Source: Lysobacterales bacterium
GTDB taxonomy: Bacteria > Pseudomonadota > Gammaproteobacteria > Xanthomonadales > Xanthomonadaceae
Direction of reading: 5' to 3'
Assembly (NCBI GenBank): GCA_020442465.1
Contig: JAGRJY010000043.1
Coordinates: forward strand, 1 to 64,000
DNA length: 64,000 bases
Below, in pieces: positions 1 to 8,320 of this stretch (positions within the stretch are counted from its first letter, which is position 1; the number at the start of each line of letters is the position of its first letter). Made by a program: the position numbers and the translations under genes. The notes below the pieces were generated by a model, which worked only from the letters and a program-made list of their open reading frames with translations, had not been told where the DNA came from and made no database searches.

Positions 1-48
1 AGGGCAGGATGCCCGGAGAGCGACTGGCCCGGGGTGGCCTTCTCTTTG

Positions 49-82
49 GTTACTTTCTCTTGGCCACTCAAGAGAAAGTGAC
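49..82. repeat. Hairpin of a xanthomonad-like dispersed repeat
   Basis: Two 13-base arms (49-61 and 70-82) are complementary except for one G-T pair, with an 8-base loop. From memory, the arm sequence resembles a hairpin repeat common in Xanthomonadaceae genomes. It may act as a terminator or as a REP-like mobile repeat. No gene end is visible to its left, so its role cannot be decided. Confidence 0.6.
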
Positions 83-87
83 TCGGG

Positions 88-183
88 CCGACCGCAGGTC
101 GGACTGAAAGCCTTGCTTGGTTCTCGAATCGACACACCGCGATAAGCGAGGCGCCCGAGCGGCGCAACGAAACGCTCTTGATC
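88..183. repeat. 96-bp direct repeat, copy 1
   Basis: This copy is nearly identical to 217-312, with only a handful of differences and no length change. It begins with a short palindrome (CCGACC, GCA, GGTCGG) and ends at the motif CTCTTGATC. The offset between copies is 129 bp, leaving a 33-bp spacer. It follows directly after the hairpin at 49-82, so both may belong to one composite dispersed element. Confidence 0.85.
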
Positions 184-216
184 CTGCTCTTTCCAGACCT
201 CGCCACTACGCAGCCG

Positions 217-312
217 CCGACCGCAGGTCGGACTGAAAGCCCTGCTTGGCTCTCGAATCGACACACCGCGACAAGCGAGGCGCCCGAACGACGCAACGAA
301 ACGCTCTTGATC
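217..312. repeat. 96-bp direct repeat, copy 2
   Basis: Second copy of the element at 88-183. It starts with the same CCGACC/GGTCGG palindrome and ends 92 bp before the start codon of the TfoX-domain gene. It may therefore contribute to that gene's upstream region. No coding function is supported; open frames through it look accidental. Confidence 0.85.
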
Positions 313-404
313 ACGACAACTGTGAGAGCCGCAACACCCGTGCCACACTGCACAGCAGTGCTCGCCGCACGCGGGCACGCACCCACCGGGAGCAAGGCAC
401 CGCC

Positions 405-1010
405 ATGGCCACCGACCTCGACTTCATGACCTTCGTCTACGAGCAGATCCGCACCGCGGGCGATATCCGCTATCGCAAGATGTTCGGCGAGTACGCGGTC
501 TATTGCGACGAAAAGGTCGTCGCGCTGGCCTGCGACAACCAGCTGTTCGTGCGGCCGACCGAGGCGGCGAGCGCGGTGCTGGGCGAGTTCCGCCAGGGGT
601 CGCCGTATCCGGGCGCGAAACTGCATGTGTTGATCGATACCCAGCTCGAGGAGTCGGATCTGCTGACCGAGCTGATCCGCGCCACCGCCGCGCTGACCCC
701 GCTACCGAAGCCGAAGAAGCCCAAGACGCCCAAAGCAGGCCGAGGCACTGCGGTAGCCGGCAAACAGACTGCGAAGACTGGGGCACGCGCAAGACCTGCG
801 GCGAAGAAGACTGCCACCAGCAAGGCGGCGGCGAAGTCGACTCCGGCCGCCAAGGCATCGCCCAGGGCCGCCTCGGCCACGAAGACCACAGCCGGCAAGA
901 CATCCCCTGGCAAGACGGCCAGCAAGCGTGCCACCACGTCGGCATCCGGGAAGCCGGCGCGCGCGGGCAGCAGCAAGCCAACCGCCACGCCGCGCCAGCG
1001 CGGGCACTGA
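405..1010 (+). CDS. TfoX N-terminal domain protein with basic Lys/Ala tail
   Basis: 201 aa. Residues 1-95 form a TfoX N-terminal domain, with the characteristic K-M-F-G-E-Y stretch at 25-30. From residue 101 to the end the protein is a low-complexity tail rich in Lys, Ala, Pro, Thr and Ser, like histone H1-type or nucleoid-binding tails. TfoX is linked to competence regulation, but single-domain TfoX-N proteins have no settled biochemical role. The tail suggests nucleic-acid binding (inference). The ATG at 405 was chosen because the domain begins there; an upstream in-frame extension would encode the direct repeat. The ArsN2 gene follows after 7 bp, so the two are probably co-transcribed. Confidence 0.85.
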   Translation: MATDLDFMTFVYEQIRTAGDIRYRKMFGEYAVYCDEKVVALACDNQLFVRPTEAASAVLGEFRQGSPYPGAKLHVLIDTQLEESDLLTELIRATAALTPLPKPKKPKTPKAGRGTAVAGKQTAKTGARARPAAKKTATSKAAAKSTPAAKASPRAASATKTTAGKTSPGKTASKRATTSASGKPARAGSSKPTATPRQRGH

Positions 1011-1017
1011 TCAGCCC

Positions 1018-1449
1018 ATGCAGATTCTCGAAACGACCCCGGACAGCGTCCAGATGGCGGCGCTGCAGCAGGCCGGTCTGCCGATCGAGGATCTCGACAA
1101 CGACGTGCCGCGGCGCTGGTGGCAGGCTGTCGCGGAGGACGGCTGGCTCGGTCTGATCGCGCTGGAACGGCACGGCACGATCGGTCTGCTGCGCTCGCTG
1201 CTGGTTCGCGCGGAGGCGCGGCGTTCGGGCAGCGGCCGGGCGCTGGTGGGCACGGTCGAGCGGGCCGCGCGCGAAGCCGGCTGCGACGCACTCTTCCTGC
1301 TCACCACCGACGCCGATGGCTACTTTGCCCGACTCGGCTATGCGCCGGTCGAGCGCGCTGCAGTGCCGGAGGCCGTGCGCGCCACGGCGCAGTTCAGCCG
1401 CCTGTGCCCGGCATCGGCCACGGTGCTGCGCAAGCCGCTTCCCGCGTGA
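1018..1449 (+). CDS. arsN2: ArsN2-type GNAT N-acetyltransferase
   Basis: 143 aa GNAT-fold protein. The acetyl-CoA loop is visible as R68-x-x-G71-x-G73, followed by a helix and by L-L-T-T at 94-97. The C-terminal L-C-P-A-S-A at 129-134 is typical of ArsN2 proteins, which are usually found in arsenic-resistance operons and are thought to acetylate organoarsenicals or related substrates. No ars genes are nearby; the neighbours are TfoX-N and MOSC proteins. The substrate is therefore uncertain, and a general amine-detoxifying role is possible. The start lies 7 bp after the TfoX-N stop codon. Confidence 0.8.
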   Translation: MQILETTPDSVQMAALQQAGLPIEDLDNDVPRRWWQAVAEDGWLGLIALERHGTIGLLRSLLVRAEARRSGSGRALVGTVERAAREAGCDALFLLTTDADGYFARLGYAPVERAAVPEAVRATAQFSRLCPASATVLRKPLPA

Positions 1450-1536
1450 GGGCTCGGCCATGAGCGGTGTGCCGCGCATGCAGCGCCCACCACCTCTGCT
1501 GCCACCCAGCTCCCCAGCCGCAGGACGCCTCCGCTC

Positions 1537-2100
1537 ATGACCTCATCGCTGGCCGCGCCCGACGCCCGCATCGTCGCCGTCTGCAGTGCGCCAACACACG
1601 TGTTTTCCAAGTCCGCGCGCGACGCCATCACCCTCCGCGAAAACCACGGGGTCGAGGGCGACGCGCATGCCGGTGCGACGGTGAAACACCGCTCGCGACT
1701 GAAGAAGTTTGCCGACCAACCCAACCTGCGCCAGGTGCACCTGATGCACGCCGAGCTGTTCGACGCGCTCGCCGCCAAGGGCTTCACCATCACGCCCGGC
1801 CAGCTCGGCGAGAACGTCACCACCCGCGGTATCGACCTGCTCGCCCTGCCCGAGGGCAGCGAGCTGCAGCTGGGCGCCAGCGCACGCGTTCGCATCACCG
1901 GGCTGCGCAATCCGTGCAACCAGATCGAAGACTTCGGCGCCGGCCTGCTGCGCGAAGTGCTCGATCGCAACGAGCACGGCGAGCTGGTGCGCAAGACCGG
2001 AGTGATGGGGATCGTCGTGGCCGATGGCGAGATTCGCCCGGGCGACGCCATCAGGCTGCTGCTGCCGCAGCCGCCGCATCGTCCGCTGGCGCCGGTGTAG
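1537..2100 (+). CDS. MOSC domain protein
   Basis: 187 aa single-domain MOSC (Moco sulfurase C-terminal) protein. Typical features are G-V-E-G-D-A-H-A-G at 38-46, G-Q-L-G-E-N-V at 88-94, and the conserved cysteine C127 in R-N-P-C-N-Q. In YiiM/YuaD and mARC proteins this region binds molybdenum cofactor through the cysteine. Stand-alone MOSC proteins act as molybdoenzymes or sulfur carriers that reduce N-hydroxylated compounds. The next gene starts 3 bp after the stop, so the two are probably one transcript. A molybdopterin oxidoreductase lies about 15 kb away and is not physically linked. Confidence 0.88.
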   Translation: MTSSLAAPDARIVAVCSAPTHVFSKSARDAITLRENHGVEGDAHAGATVKHRSRLKKFADQPNLRQVHLMHAELFDALAAKGFTITPGQLGENVTTRGIDLLALPEGSELQLGASARVRITGLRNPCNQIEDFGAGLLREVLDRNEHGELVRKTGVMGIVVADGEIRPGDAIRLLLPQPPHRPLAPV

Positions 2101-2103
2101 GAC

Positions 2104-2712
2104 GTGACGCCTCCCTCCGCCGGTCGCAAGCTGCGCGAAGCAGAACTGAGGGAGATCCTCGCTGCGCTGCGCGACGGTGCGTCGGTCACCACGGCCGGAT
2201 CGCGCTGCCACAGCAGCTACGGATTTGCCGACGGACAGTGGTATCGCGAGGACTTCGACGAGGGCGCGCTGACCGCCGCGACCGTGGACGAAGCCCAGGT
2301 GCGCCGCGCCCTGGCCTCCGAGCCGATGATGGGGCTGGGTCTGCTGCGTCAGCGCCGCTGGCAGGTCGTGCAGGCCGCGGTCGCGGCCGACGACCGCTTC
2401 GCCGCGATCGCCGCGCTGGAGCCCTGGCGAGCGTATGGGGGCGACTCCGACACCGCATTGATCGCCGCGGCCTGGCTGAGGGCTGACACCGCACCGCTCG
2501 ACGCCGCCAGCGCCGCCGCACTGCGCCGCCGCTTCGAGGACGGCACCCTTTATCACGTGTTCATGAACCTGCACGCCTGGCCGCGCGATGCGCAGGCATC
2601 GACGCGCTGCCTGGCCTTCGTCGACGCGCTGCTGGCGCGGCTGCCGGGCGGGGCCGAGGATCGCACCCGGTTGCGCGCGCGGCTGGGCGCTCCGGTCGCG
2701 CCCGACCACTGA
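2104..2712 (+). CDS. Hypothetical protein
   Basis: 202 aa protein with a GTG start, 3 bp after the MOSC stop. No signal peptide or membrane segment is seen and the sequence is mostly helical. A segment near residues 36-62 (serine, cysteine, histidine, then F-A-D-G-Q-W-Y-R-E-D-F) looks like a small beta motif, and the rest resembles helical-repeat folds. I do not recognise the family. Its tight spacing suggests translational coupling to the MOSC gene. GC-skewed codon use in frame and its match to operon direction support it as real. Confidence 0.7.
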   Translation: MTPPSAGRKLREAELREILAALRDGASVTTAGSRCHSSYGFADGQWYREDFDEGALTAATVDEAQVRRALASEPMMGLGLLRQRRWQVVQAAVAADDRFAAIAALEPWRAYGGDSDTALIAAAWLRADTAPLDAASAAALRRRFEDGTLYHVFMNLHAWPRDAQASTRCLAFVDALLARLPGGAEDRTRLRARLGAPVAPDH

Positions 2713-3019
2713 ACCTTACGTTCCACTGCACGACCCCGCCGCGCCGTCTGTCGCGGAAGGAAGGGCCACGCAGAGACTTACCGACCAGGACCGCGGCGCG
2801 CGAGCACATCCATGGCCACGCTGCGCAGATGCTTCACCCACCGATGCCTGTCCTCCACCCGCGCGATCAACCCGGCATCCATCCGGCACGGAGCTTCGGG
2901 TCCACCTGCGCAGCGCGGCCGCGGCACACGCCGCTGCAACGCAGGGTTGCGCCGCCGGCGCCGACAACCACGCCGGCCCATGGCAGAGTGCAGTGCTGCA
3001 GACCGCTGGAGGAATCCGC
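2713..3019. other. Gene-free stretch before the pirin gene
   Basis: 307 bp without a convincing gene. Open frames here are low-complexity shadows on both strands. The only clear element is a GGAGGA ribosome-binding site just before the pirin start. No hairpin with a T-run was noticed. Confidence 0.5.
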
Positions 3020-3874
3020 ATGCCGATCCTGATCGAACCGCGCACCCACGACATCGGCGGCCTCGAAGTGCGCCGCGCCGTGCCCACGGTGCAGGCCCGC
3101 AGCGTCGGCCCGTTCGTATTCGTCGACCACATCGGCCCGCACGTCTTTGCACCGGGCAAGGCCATCGACGTGCGCCCGCACCCGCATATCGGACTCGCCA
3201 CCATGACCTTCCTGTGGGAAGGCACCTTGCGCCACCGCGACAGCGTGGGAAGCGTGCAGGACATTCGTCCCGGCGACGTCAACTGGATGACCGCTGGTCG
3301 CGGCATCGTGCACTCCGAGCGCACGCCGGATGCGCTGCGGCAGGACAGCCATCCGATCCACGGCATGCAGATCTGGGTCGGCCTGCCGCGTGCCCACGAG
3401 GACACTGTGCCTGCGTTCTTCCATCACCCTTCGAGGGCACTGCCGCGGCTGCAGCATGCCGGTGCCGACATCACCGTGGTCGCCGGACGCAGCTTCGGCG
3501 AAGAATCACCGGTGACGGTGTTTTCCGACACGCTGTACGCATCGATCGAACTGGCCGCAGGCAGCGTGCTGACGCTCGAACCCGGCCACCCGGAACGCGC
3601 GTTGTACCTGGTCGAAGGCGCGGCACTGCTGGACGGCGCACCGATACCGAACCAACGCCTGATCGTGCTCGATCGCGGCACCACGCACCGCCTCGAGGCG
3701 AGCACCGCGGTGCGCGGCATGCTGCTCGGCGGCGAACCGCTGGATGGCCCGCGCCACCTGTTCTGGAATTTCGTCTCCAGCGATCACGAACGCATCGAGC
3801 AGGCCAAGCAGGACTGGAAAGCCGGACGCTTCGACGCGGTGCCGGGGGAAACCGAGTTCATCCCCCTGCCCTAG
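3020..3874 (+). CDS. Pirin family bicupin protein
   Basis: 284 aa, the normal length for bacterial pirins. The N-terminal cupin carries the metal ligands H54, H56, H98 and E100, seen in P-H-P-H-I-G-L-A and G-I-V-H-S-E. The C-terminal cupin (about 170-275) lacks metal ligands, as is usual. Pirins bind Fe(II); some act as quercetin 2,3-dioxygenases and others as redox-responsive co-regulators. The ATG at 3020 has a good ribosome-binding site (GGAGGA). The gene converges on the membrane-protein gene ending at 3928. The substrate cannot be told from sequence. Confidence 0.92.
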   Translation: MPILIEPRTHDIGGLEVRRAVPTVQARSVGPFVFVDHIGPHVFAPGKAIDVRPHPHIGLATMTFLWEGTLRHRDSVGSVQDIRPGDVNWMTAGRGIVHSERTPDALRQDSHPIHGMQIWVGLPRAHEDTVPAFFHHPSRALPRLQHAGADITVVAGRSFGEESPVTVFSDTLYASIELAAGSVLTLEPGHPERALYLVEGAALLDGAPIPNQRLIVLDRGTTHRLEASTAVRGMLLGGEPLDGPRHLFWNFVSSDHERIEQAKQDWKAGRFDAVPGETEFIPLP

Positions 3875-3927
3875 GCGCTGTTTCGCGAGCGATCTTCAGC
3901 GCAGGCAGCCACAGCCTGATTGCCCGT

Positions 3928-4716
3928 TCAAGCCGACCGCGCCGCCTTCCGGCTCAGGTCCCGATGCATCGCCACGCCCAGCACCAGGCCGCCGATTTCG
4001 ACGAACAGCAGGAACCCGTAGGTGGTCCAGGCCAGGCGCTGCGGTGAGGCGGTGGGGTCGAAACGGATGATGTCGGCCGTCACCCCGAACAACACGGCGG
4101 CCAGGAAACCGCCGAGAAAGAGCACGGCGAAACGCATGCCGAGACCCATGATCGACGTCCACACGAACACGCCGCCGACGCGCTTCCAGCGCAGTACTTC
4201 CGCAATCGTGCTGCCGAGCAGGCCGAGCGCGCAGGCCGCGAGCGCCCAGACCAGGCCACTCTCGCGCAGGGTGTGTGCGATCTCCGGCCCACGCTGGCGC
4301 AGCGTCTGCGCGCTGAGCGCACCGGCCTCGCCGTTCCAGGCGAACGCCGCCGCAAACGCAGCCACCACGGCCACGGTCCACACCATCGCCAGCACCGGGC
4401 GATTGGCGCTTTTCTGGAACGCAGCGCAGTCGACCCAGAACCACGCCATCATGCAGCCCAGCCAGAAGATGAACAGCCACTCGAACGCCATCGGCAGCCA
4501 CAGGTAGGCAGCCGTGATCTGTCCGGACGCGACGGCGCGGGCGAGAAATCCGTAGACCACGGTGAGGATGACCACCCGCAGTCCGATCGAGAACACGTCG
4601 GACTGCTGCGTACGCACGAACTCGGCATCGAACTCGGCCTCGGAGTAGCCGCCGAGCTCGGCGCGCTGCTCGGATTCGCTGCGCGGTCGTCGCCGACGCG
4701 ATGAGGGATGCGCCAT
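3928..4716 (-). CDS. Multi-pass membrane protein of unknown function
   Basis: 262 aa. A short basic, arginine-rich N-terminus (about 1-20) is followed by a soluble segment rich in Glu and by about six hydrophobic segments from residue 46 to 255. Between the second and third segments there is a Trp-rich stretch. I do not recognise the family. The ATG at 4716 was chosen because upstream codons give only arginine-rich shadow sequence; the ribosome-binding site is weak, so the start is uncertain. The gene is convergent with the pirin gene and divergent from the histidine kinase. Confidence 0.7.
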   Translation of the reverse strand: MAHPSSRRRRPRSESEQRAELGGYSEAEFDAEFVRTQQSDVFSIGLRVVILTVVYGFLARAVASGQITAAYLWLPMAFEWLFIFWLGCMMAWFWVDCAAFQKSANRPVLAMVWTVAVVAAFAAAFAWNGEAGALSAQTLRQRGPEIAHTLRESGLVWALAACALGLLGSTIAEVLRWKRVGGVFVWTSIMGLGMRFAVLFLGGFLAAVLFGVTADIIRFDPTASPQRLAWTTYGFLLFVEIGGLVLGVAMHRDLSRKAARSA

Positions 4717-5212
4717 GGTGCGGACCCGGGAGTCGCAAGGAGATCCAGTCTGTCGCCGGCGGCGCGCGGGCGCAACGTCGTGCAGGCGCGGAGGCGGTGG
4801 ATCCGCCGCGTCCACGCGTGCTCGTATCCGCCCCCGACGGGCGCGATCCCGTCGACCAGACCGGTGCGCGTCGCCGCGTGATGCACGGCACTCGCGGCGC
4901 AGGATCAGTGCGACCTGCCATGCCAACCGGCCCCACAACACACAGATTCACCAGATCGTGCAGCATGCACCGCTGCAGTCGCTGCGAAAAAAAGCCTTCT
5001 CGCAACACTTTCACCACATGCCCCGCGTTTCGACAGGGAGGGGATCTGGTCTTGGCTGCAACGTTCTGCCCATCGATCGAGTGGATCGCCGCGCGCTGCC
5101 CGCGGCCGCATCCCGGCACGCCTGCGGGCGCACCAGCGCCCGAGCAGCCGCTGGCGGTTGGCTTCGGTCGACGTGCTCCGGTCGCGGCGGGCGCAGCGCG
5201 CGATCCGAGTCG
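4717..5212. other. Gene-free divergent intergenic region
   Basis: About 496 bp between the membrane-protein gene and the histidine kinase gene. Frames through it are Arg/Ala-rich shadows. A run of seven A residues near 4987-4993, flanked by GC-rich sequence, is the only AT-rich spot and could mark a promoter or the end of a transcript. No ORF with a ribosome-binding site stands out. Confidence 0.45.
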
Positions 5213-5215
5213 GTG

Positions 5216-5971
5216 ATGGTCAAGACCCATTCCGCACCGCATGCGATCCGGCCGCTCGAGTGGGGCAGCTCGTCCGCCCCGCTCGCCGCCACAGCGCTCG
5301 AGCACGCATTGATCTCGGTGGCCGAACAGGAGCAGGAGCGCATTGGCCGCGAGCTGCACGACGGGCTGGGCCAGGAACTGGCAGGCGCGGCGTTCCTCGC
5401 CAAGGCGCTGGCTGGCAAGCTCGCCAGCCTGGACCCGGCCGTGGCCTCGGACGCCGAGTGGATCAAAATCATCCTCGGGCGCTGTCTCGAGGGCGTGCGC
5501 CATCTGTCGCGCCAGCTCAGTCCGACCGACCTGGCCCAGGGCAACGCAATCGCCGCACTCGAACGCCTGTGTGCCGACGTCGAGCGCAGCTACGGCGTTT
5601 CCTGCTGCCTGACCGTCGACGAGGGCGTTCAGGCCTTGTGCGACCGGGCGTCGGCCGATGACACGCGACAGCTGTTCCGGATCTGCCAGGAAGCGCTCAA
5701 CAACGCCACTCGTCACAGTGCGTGCCGGCGGGTGCGCGTGCGGCTTTCGCGTCGCGGCCAGGCAGTCCGGCTGGCCATCTCCGACGACGGCGAGGGGTTC
5801 GCCCAGGGTGCCCGACGACCGCCCTCCTCGTCCGGTGTCGGCATCACCAGCATGAACCTGCGGGCGCGCAGCCTCGATGGCTGCATCCGCATCACCCGCC
5901 GAACCGGGTGGACCCATGTGCTGCTGCGCGCACCGTGCGGCGTCCGCCCATCGGGAGAACTCTCGGGATAG
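5216..5971 (+). CDS. Soluble two-component histidine kinase (HisKA_3)
   Basis: 251 aa NarX/LiaS-type kinase. The phosphoacceptor helix (HisKA_3) starts near residue 39 with E-R-I-G-R-E-L-H-D-G-L-G; the histidine in ELHDG is the predicted phosphorylation site. The C-terminal HATPase_c domain shows N-N-A-x-R-H (N box), D-D-G-E-G-F (G1) and G-V-G-I-T-S-M (G2). There is no membrane segment or sensor domain, so it probably senses a cytoplasmic signal or a partner protein. The start at 5216 is preceded by an in-frame GTG at 5213, and either could be used. The response-regulator gene follows after 28 bp. Confidence 0.88.
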   Translation: MVKTHSAPHAIRPLEWGSSSAPLAATALEHALISVAEQEQERIGRELHDGLGQELAGAAFLAKALAGKLASLDPAVASDAEWIKIILGRCLEGVRHLSRQLSPTDLAQGNAIAALERLCADVERSYGVSCCLTVDEGVQALCDRASADDTRQLFRICQEALNNATRHSACRRVRVRLSRRGQAVRLAISDDGEGFAQGARRPPSSSGVGITSMNLRARSLDGCIRITRRTGWTHVLLRAPCGVRPSGELSG

Positions 5972-5999
5972 TCGCACGCCCCGCCATGGAAGGTAGGCC

Positions 6000-6632
6000 A
6001 TGAACATACTGATCGTCGACGACCACCCCATCGTGCGCCAGGGCATCCGCCATCTGCTGAGCGCGCAGATCGACCACGCGCGGGTCACCGAAGCGGGCAG
6101 CACGGCGGAGGCCTTGCGCAAAGCCGGGGAAGTCGCCCCCGACGTGTGCGTGATCGACCTCTCGCTCGGCAAGGAATCGGGCCTTGACCTGCTGCGCATG
6201 CTTCGCGAGGCCGGATTCGACAGCCCGACGCTGGTGCTGTCGGTGTTCGACGAATCGTTGCACGCGGAACGCGCCCTGCGCGCCGGCGCGCGCGGATACA
6301 TGATGAAGGAGTCGGCTCCGGACAAGCTGGTCGACGCGGTGCGCCGCGTAGCCCGCGGAGAAGTGGTGGTCAGCCCCACCGTGCAGGCGCGCCTGCTCAA
6401 ATCGATGCTCGGCGGCGGGAGCGAACGTCGCTCGGGAGAGTCGGCACTCAGCGTGCGCGAACGCGAGGTCCTCGAACTGCTCGGTGACGGGTTCTCGTCG
6501 CAGCAGATCGCCGACCGCATGGCGCGTAGCGTCAAGACCATCGAGACCCACCGCAGCAACATCCAGCGCAAGCTGAACCTCAACAGCGCCCTGCAGCTCG
6601 TGCGCTACGCCACGCTGCGCTCGCGGCGCTGA
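6000..6632 (+). CDS. LuxR/NarL-family response regulator
   Basis: 210 aa. The receiver domain (1-120) has the acidic pair D7-D8, phospho-acceptor D53, S81 and K103. The LuxR-type helix-turn-helix (about 145-205) has L-S-x-R-E-R-E-V-L-E-L-L followed by the recognition helix region V-K-T-I-E-T-H. It is the cognate partner of the kinase encoded 28 bp upstream. Target genes are unknown; the GTPase/Roadblock module that starts 127 bp downstream on the same strand is an attractive candidate (inference from position only). Confidence 0.92.
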   Translation: MNILIVDDHPIVRQGIRHLLSAQIDHARVTEAGSTAEALRKAGEVAPDVCVIDLSLGKESGLDLLRMLREAGFDSPTLVLSVFDESLHAERALRAGARGYMMKESAPDKLVDAVRRVARGEVVVSPTVQARLLKSMLGGGSERRSGESALSVREREVLELLGDGFSSQQIADRMARSVKTIETHRSNIQRKLNLNSALQLVRYATLRSRR

Positions 6633-6759
6633 ACCGGGCCTCGGGGTTTCCCCGACGCGCGCATCGGGGCATCGCGCAGAAGAATCAGCATCACCCCGAT
6701 TCCCAACATGCCGATACGTTGCCAGTCTGGGTACGGACGCCCCCGGCGACGAGGCCACG

Positions 6760-7776
6760 ATGTACGCAACCGAAGCAACGGCACACGGCGCACGCACCTA
6801 CGCCACGGTCGGTCTCGATGTCGACGCGCGAACCGCCCTGCGCAGCATGATGGACGTGCTGCGCGGGCGTACCCGCTCGACATGGATCAGCGGTGAGCCG
6901 GACCGCGCCGACCTGGTCTTCCTCGGCGCCCACGGCAGCGAGCATGAGGCACGCGACCTGGAACACGTGCGCCATGTCGTGCGCGTCGCCCGCAGCGGCA
7001 CCGGCACCGCCGGCTTCGCCATGCACATGGACTATCCGTTCCGGGTGTTCCAGCTGCTCAGCGTGCTGCAGGAGATCGATCAGGACGTTGCCGACCGCGC
7101 GCCGCAGGACACCCCCAACGAGGCGCCCGACGACCCCGACTGGATGCTGTTCGACGCGCTGCATCGACTGTCGACCCGACAGGGATCAGGCCGCTGGCTC
7201 TCGACCGGCGCGGACGACACCGAGGTGCTGTTCGTGCGCGACGACCTGCGCGAGTACGTCGCCACGCAGGGCATGCTGGCGGCAGTCGAGGCCGGCGAGC
7301 TGCCCCATCGGAGGCTGCAGCCCAGCCCGGAACCACCGATCGAGCTGCCGCGCAGGGACGCTTCACGACTGCTGTGGACGGTGGGCCTGCGCGCCGGTCG
7401 CGGGGAGCTCAGTCCCACGCTCGACGCGGCGACCCACTACCGCCTCAGTGCCTGGCCGGATTTCGGACGACTGCGGGCCGAGCCCACGCACCTGCGCCTG
7501 TGCGCCCTGCTCGCCGCGCAGGCCTACCGGCCATCCGAGCTGATCGCACAGCTCGGCGGCGGGGCGCAGGCCCGGCAAGTCCATCGATTTCTCAATGCGT
7601 GCGCAGCCTCGGGCCTGCTGTGCATCGACAGGCCGGTCGCCGGGCGCGGCGCCGTGCCCTCAAACGAGGCCTCGGTCGGTTTCGTCGGCGGCCTCGTCGC
7701 CCGCCTGCGGCAGCGCCTCGGCCTGCAGGAGCGATCATCCGCCCGCACCGCGGAGGTCGCGCATGCGCGACGGTGA
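6760..7776 (+). CDS. Unknown protein of a GTPase/Roadblock module
   Basis: 338 aa, cytoplasmic. Residues 1-110 look like an alpha/beta receiver-like or GTPase-partner domain (repeated hydrophobic beta strands such as A-D-L-V-F-L-G-A). Residues 120-200 are a second small domain, and 240-290 have the pattern of a winged helix with two helices and a turn. No named family is recognised. Its end overlaps the start of the GTPase gene by 14 bp, so the two products are very likely made together. By analogy with MglA/MglB neighbourhoods it may be the output or adaptor of the GTPase switch. This is inference. Confidence 0.75.
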   Translation: MYATEATAHGARTYATVGLDVDARTALRSMMDVLRGRTRSTWISGEPDRADLVFLGAHGSEHEARDLEHVRHVVRVARSGTGTAGFAMHMDYPFRVFQLLSVLQEIDQDVADRAPQDTPNEAPDDPDWMLFDALHRLSTRQGSGRWLSTGADDTEVLFVRDDLREYVATQGMLAAVEAGELPHRRLQPSPEPPIELPRRDASRLLWTVGLRAGRGELSPTLDAATHYRLSAWPDFGRLRAEPTHLRLCALLAAQAYRPSELIAQLGGGAQARQVHRFLNACAASGLLCIDRPVAGRGAVPSNEASVGFVGGLVARLRQRLGLQERSSARTAEVAHARR

Positions 7777-8320
7777 AGAGGTCAAGATCGTCTTCACCGG
7801 GCCGATGGGCGCCGGCAAGACCACGGCCATCGCCGCGATCAGCGACGCACCGCCGGTGTCGACCGACGTGTTCAATGCCGATCGCCAGAGCGCAGACAAG
7901 GACACCACCACCGCTGCGCTGGACTTCGGCCAGATCGTGCTCGACGACGGCCTGGTCGTGCGCCTGTACGGCACCCCCGGCCAGGACCGCTTCGACTTCA
8001 TGTGGCGCATCCTCGGACGTGGTGCGCTCGGCGTGGTCCTCCTGCTCGACGCCTCGCGGGTCACCGCGCTGACCGAACTCGATGCCTACCTCGACAGTTT
8101 TGCCGACCAGGCGCGTTCCGGCTGCCTGGTGATCGGCCTTGGCCGCACCGGCTCGCCCGGCGCCATCGATGCTGCCGATGTGCTGCGCCGGCTGCGCGTC
8201 GATCGCCTCGCCCTGCCGGTGTTCAGCGTCGACGTGCGCCGCCGCGAAGACGTGATGCTGCTGATGGAGGCGCTGCTCAGCCTGATCGAAGTGGCACCGC
8301 AGCAGGAGGAGGCCCACTGA
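7763..8320 (+). CDS. Small Ras-like GTPase (MglA/Rab-like family)
   Basis: 185 aa P-loop protein. The Walker A/G1 motif is G13-x-x-x-x-G18-K19-T20. The G3 region is G-T-P-G-Q-D-R-F, matching the prokaryotic Rup/MglA-type pattern instead of the D-T-A-G-Q of eukaryotic Ras. The expected N-K-x-D (G4) is not present; the matching strand ends V-I-G-L-G-R-T-G, so base specificity may be altered. A GGAGG ribosome-binding site precedes the ATG, which lies inside the end of the preceding gene. The downstream Roadblock proteins are the family's usual regulators (GAP or scaffold), as MglB is for MglA. Confidence 0.85.
   Translation: MRDGEEVKIVFTGPMGAGKTTAIAAISDAPPVSTDVFNADRQSADKDTTTAALDFGQIVLDDGLVVRLYGTPGQDRFDFMWRILGRGALGVVLLLDASRVTALTELDAYLDSFADQARSGCLVIGLGRTGSPGAIDAADVLRRLRVDRLALPVFSVDVRRREDVMLLMEALLSLIEVAPQQEEAH

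Noticed and set aside
118..130. TTCTCGAATC resembling a tRNA T-loop
   Set aside because: No matching acceptor or anticodon stems around it, and it lies inside the 96-bp repeat.
424..1479. Long minus-strand frame antisense to the TfoX-N and ArsN2 genes
   Set aside because: It runs opposite to two recognised domain-containing genes and encodes arginine-rich, low-complexity sequence typical of GC-rich antisense frames.
3896..6583. Very long minus-strand open frame of about 895 codons
   Set aside because: It overlaps the recognised membrane protein, kinase and response-regulator genes in other frames, and its sequence shows no domain.
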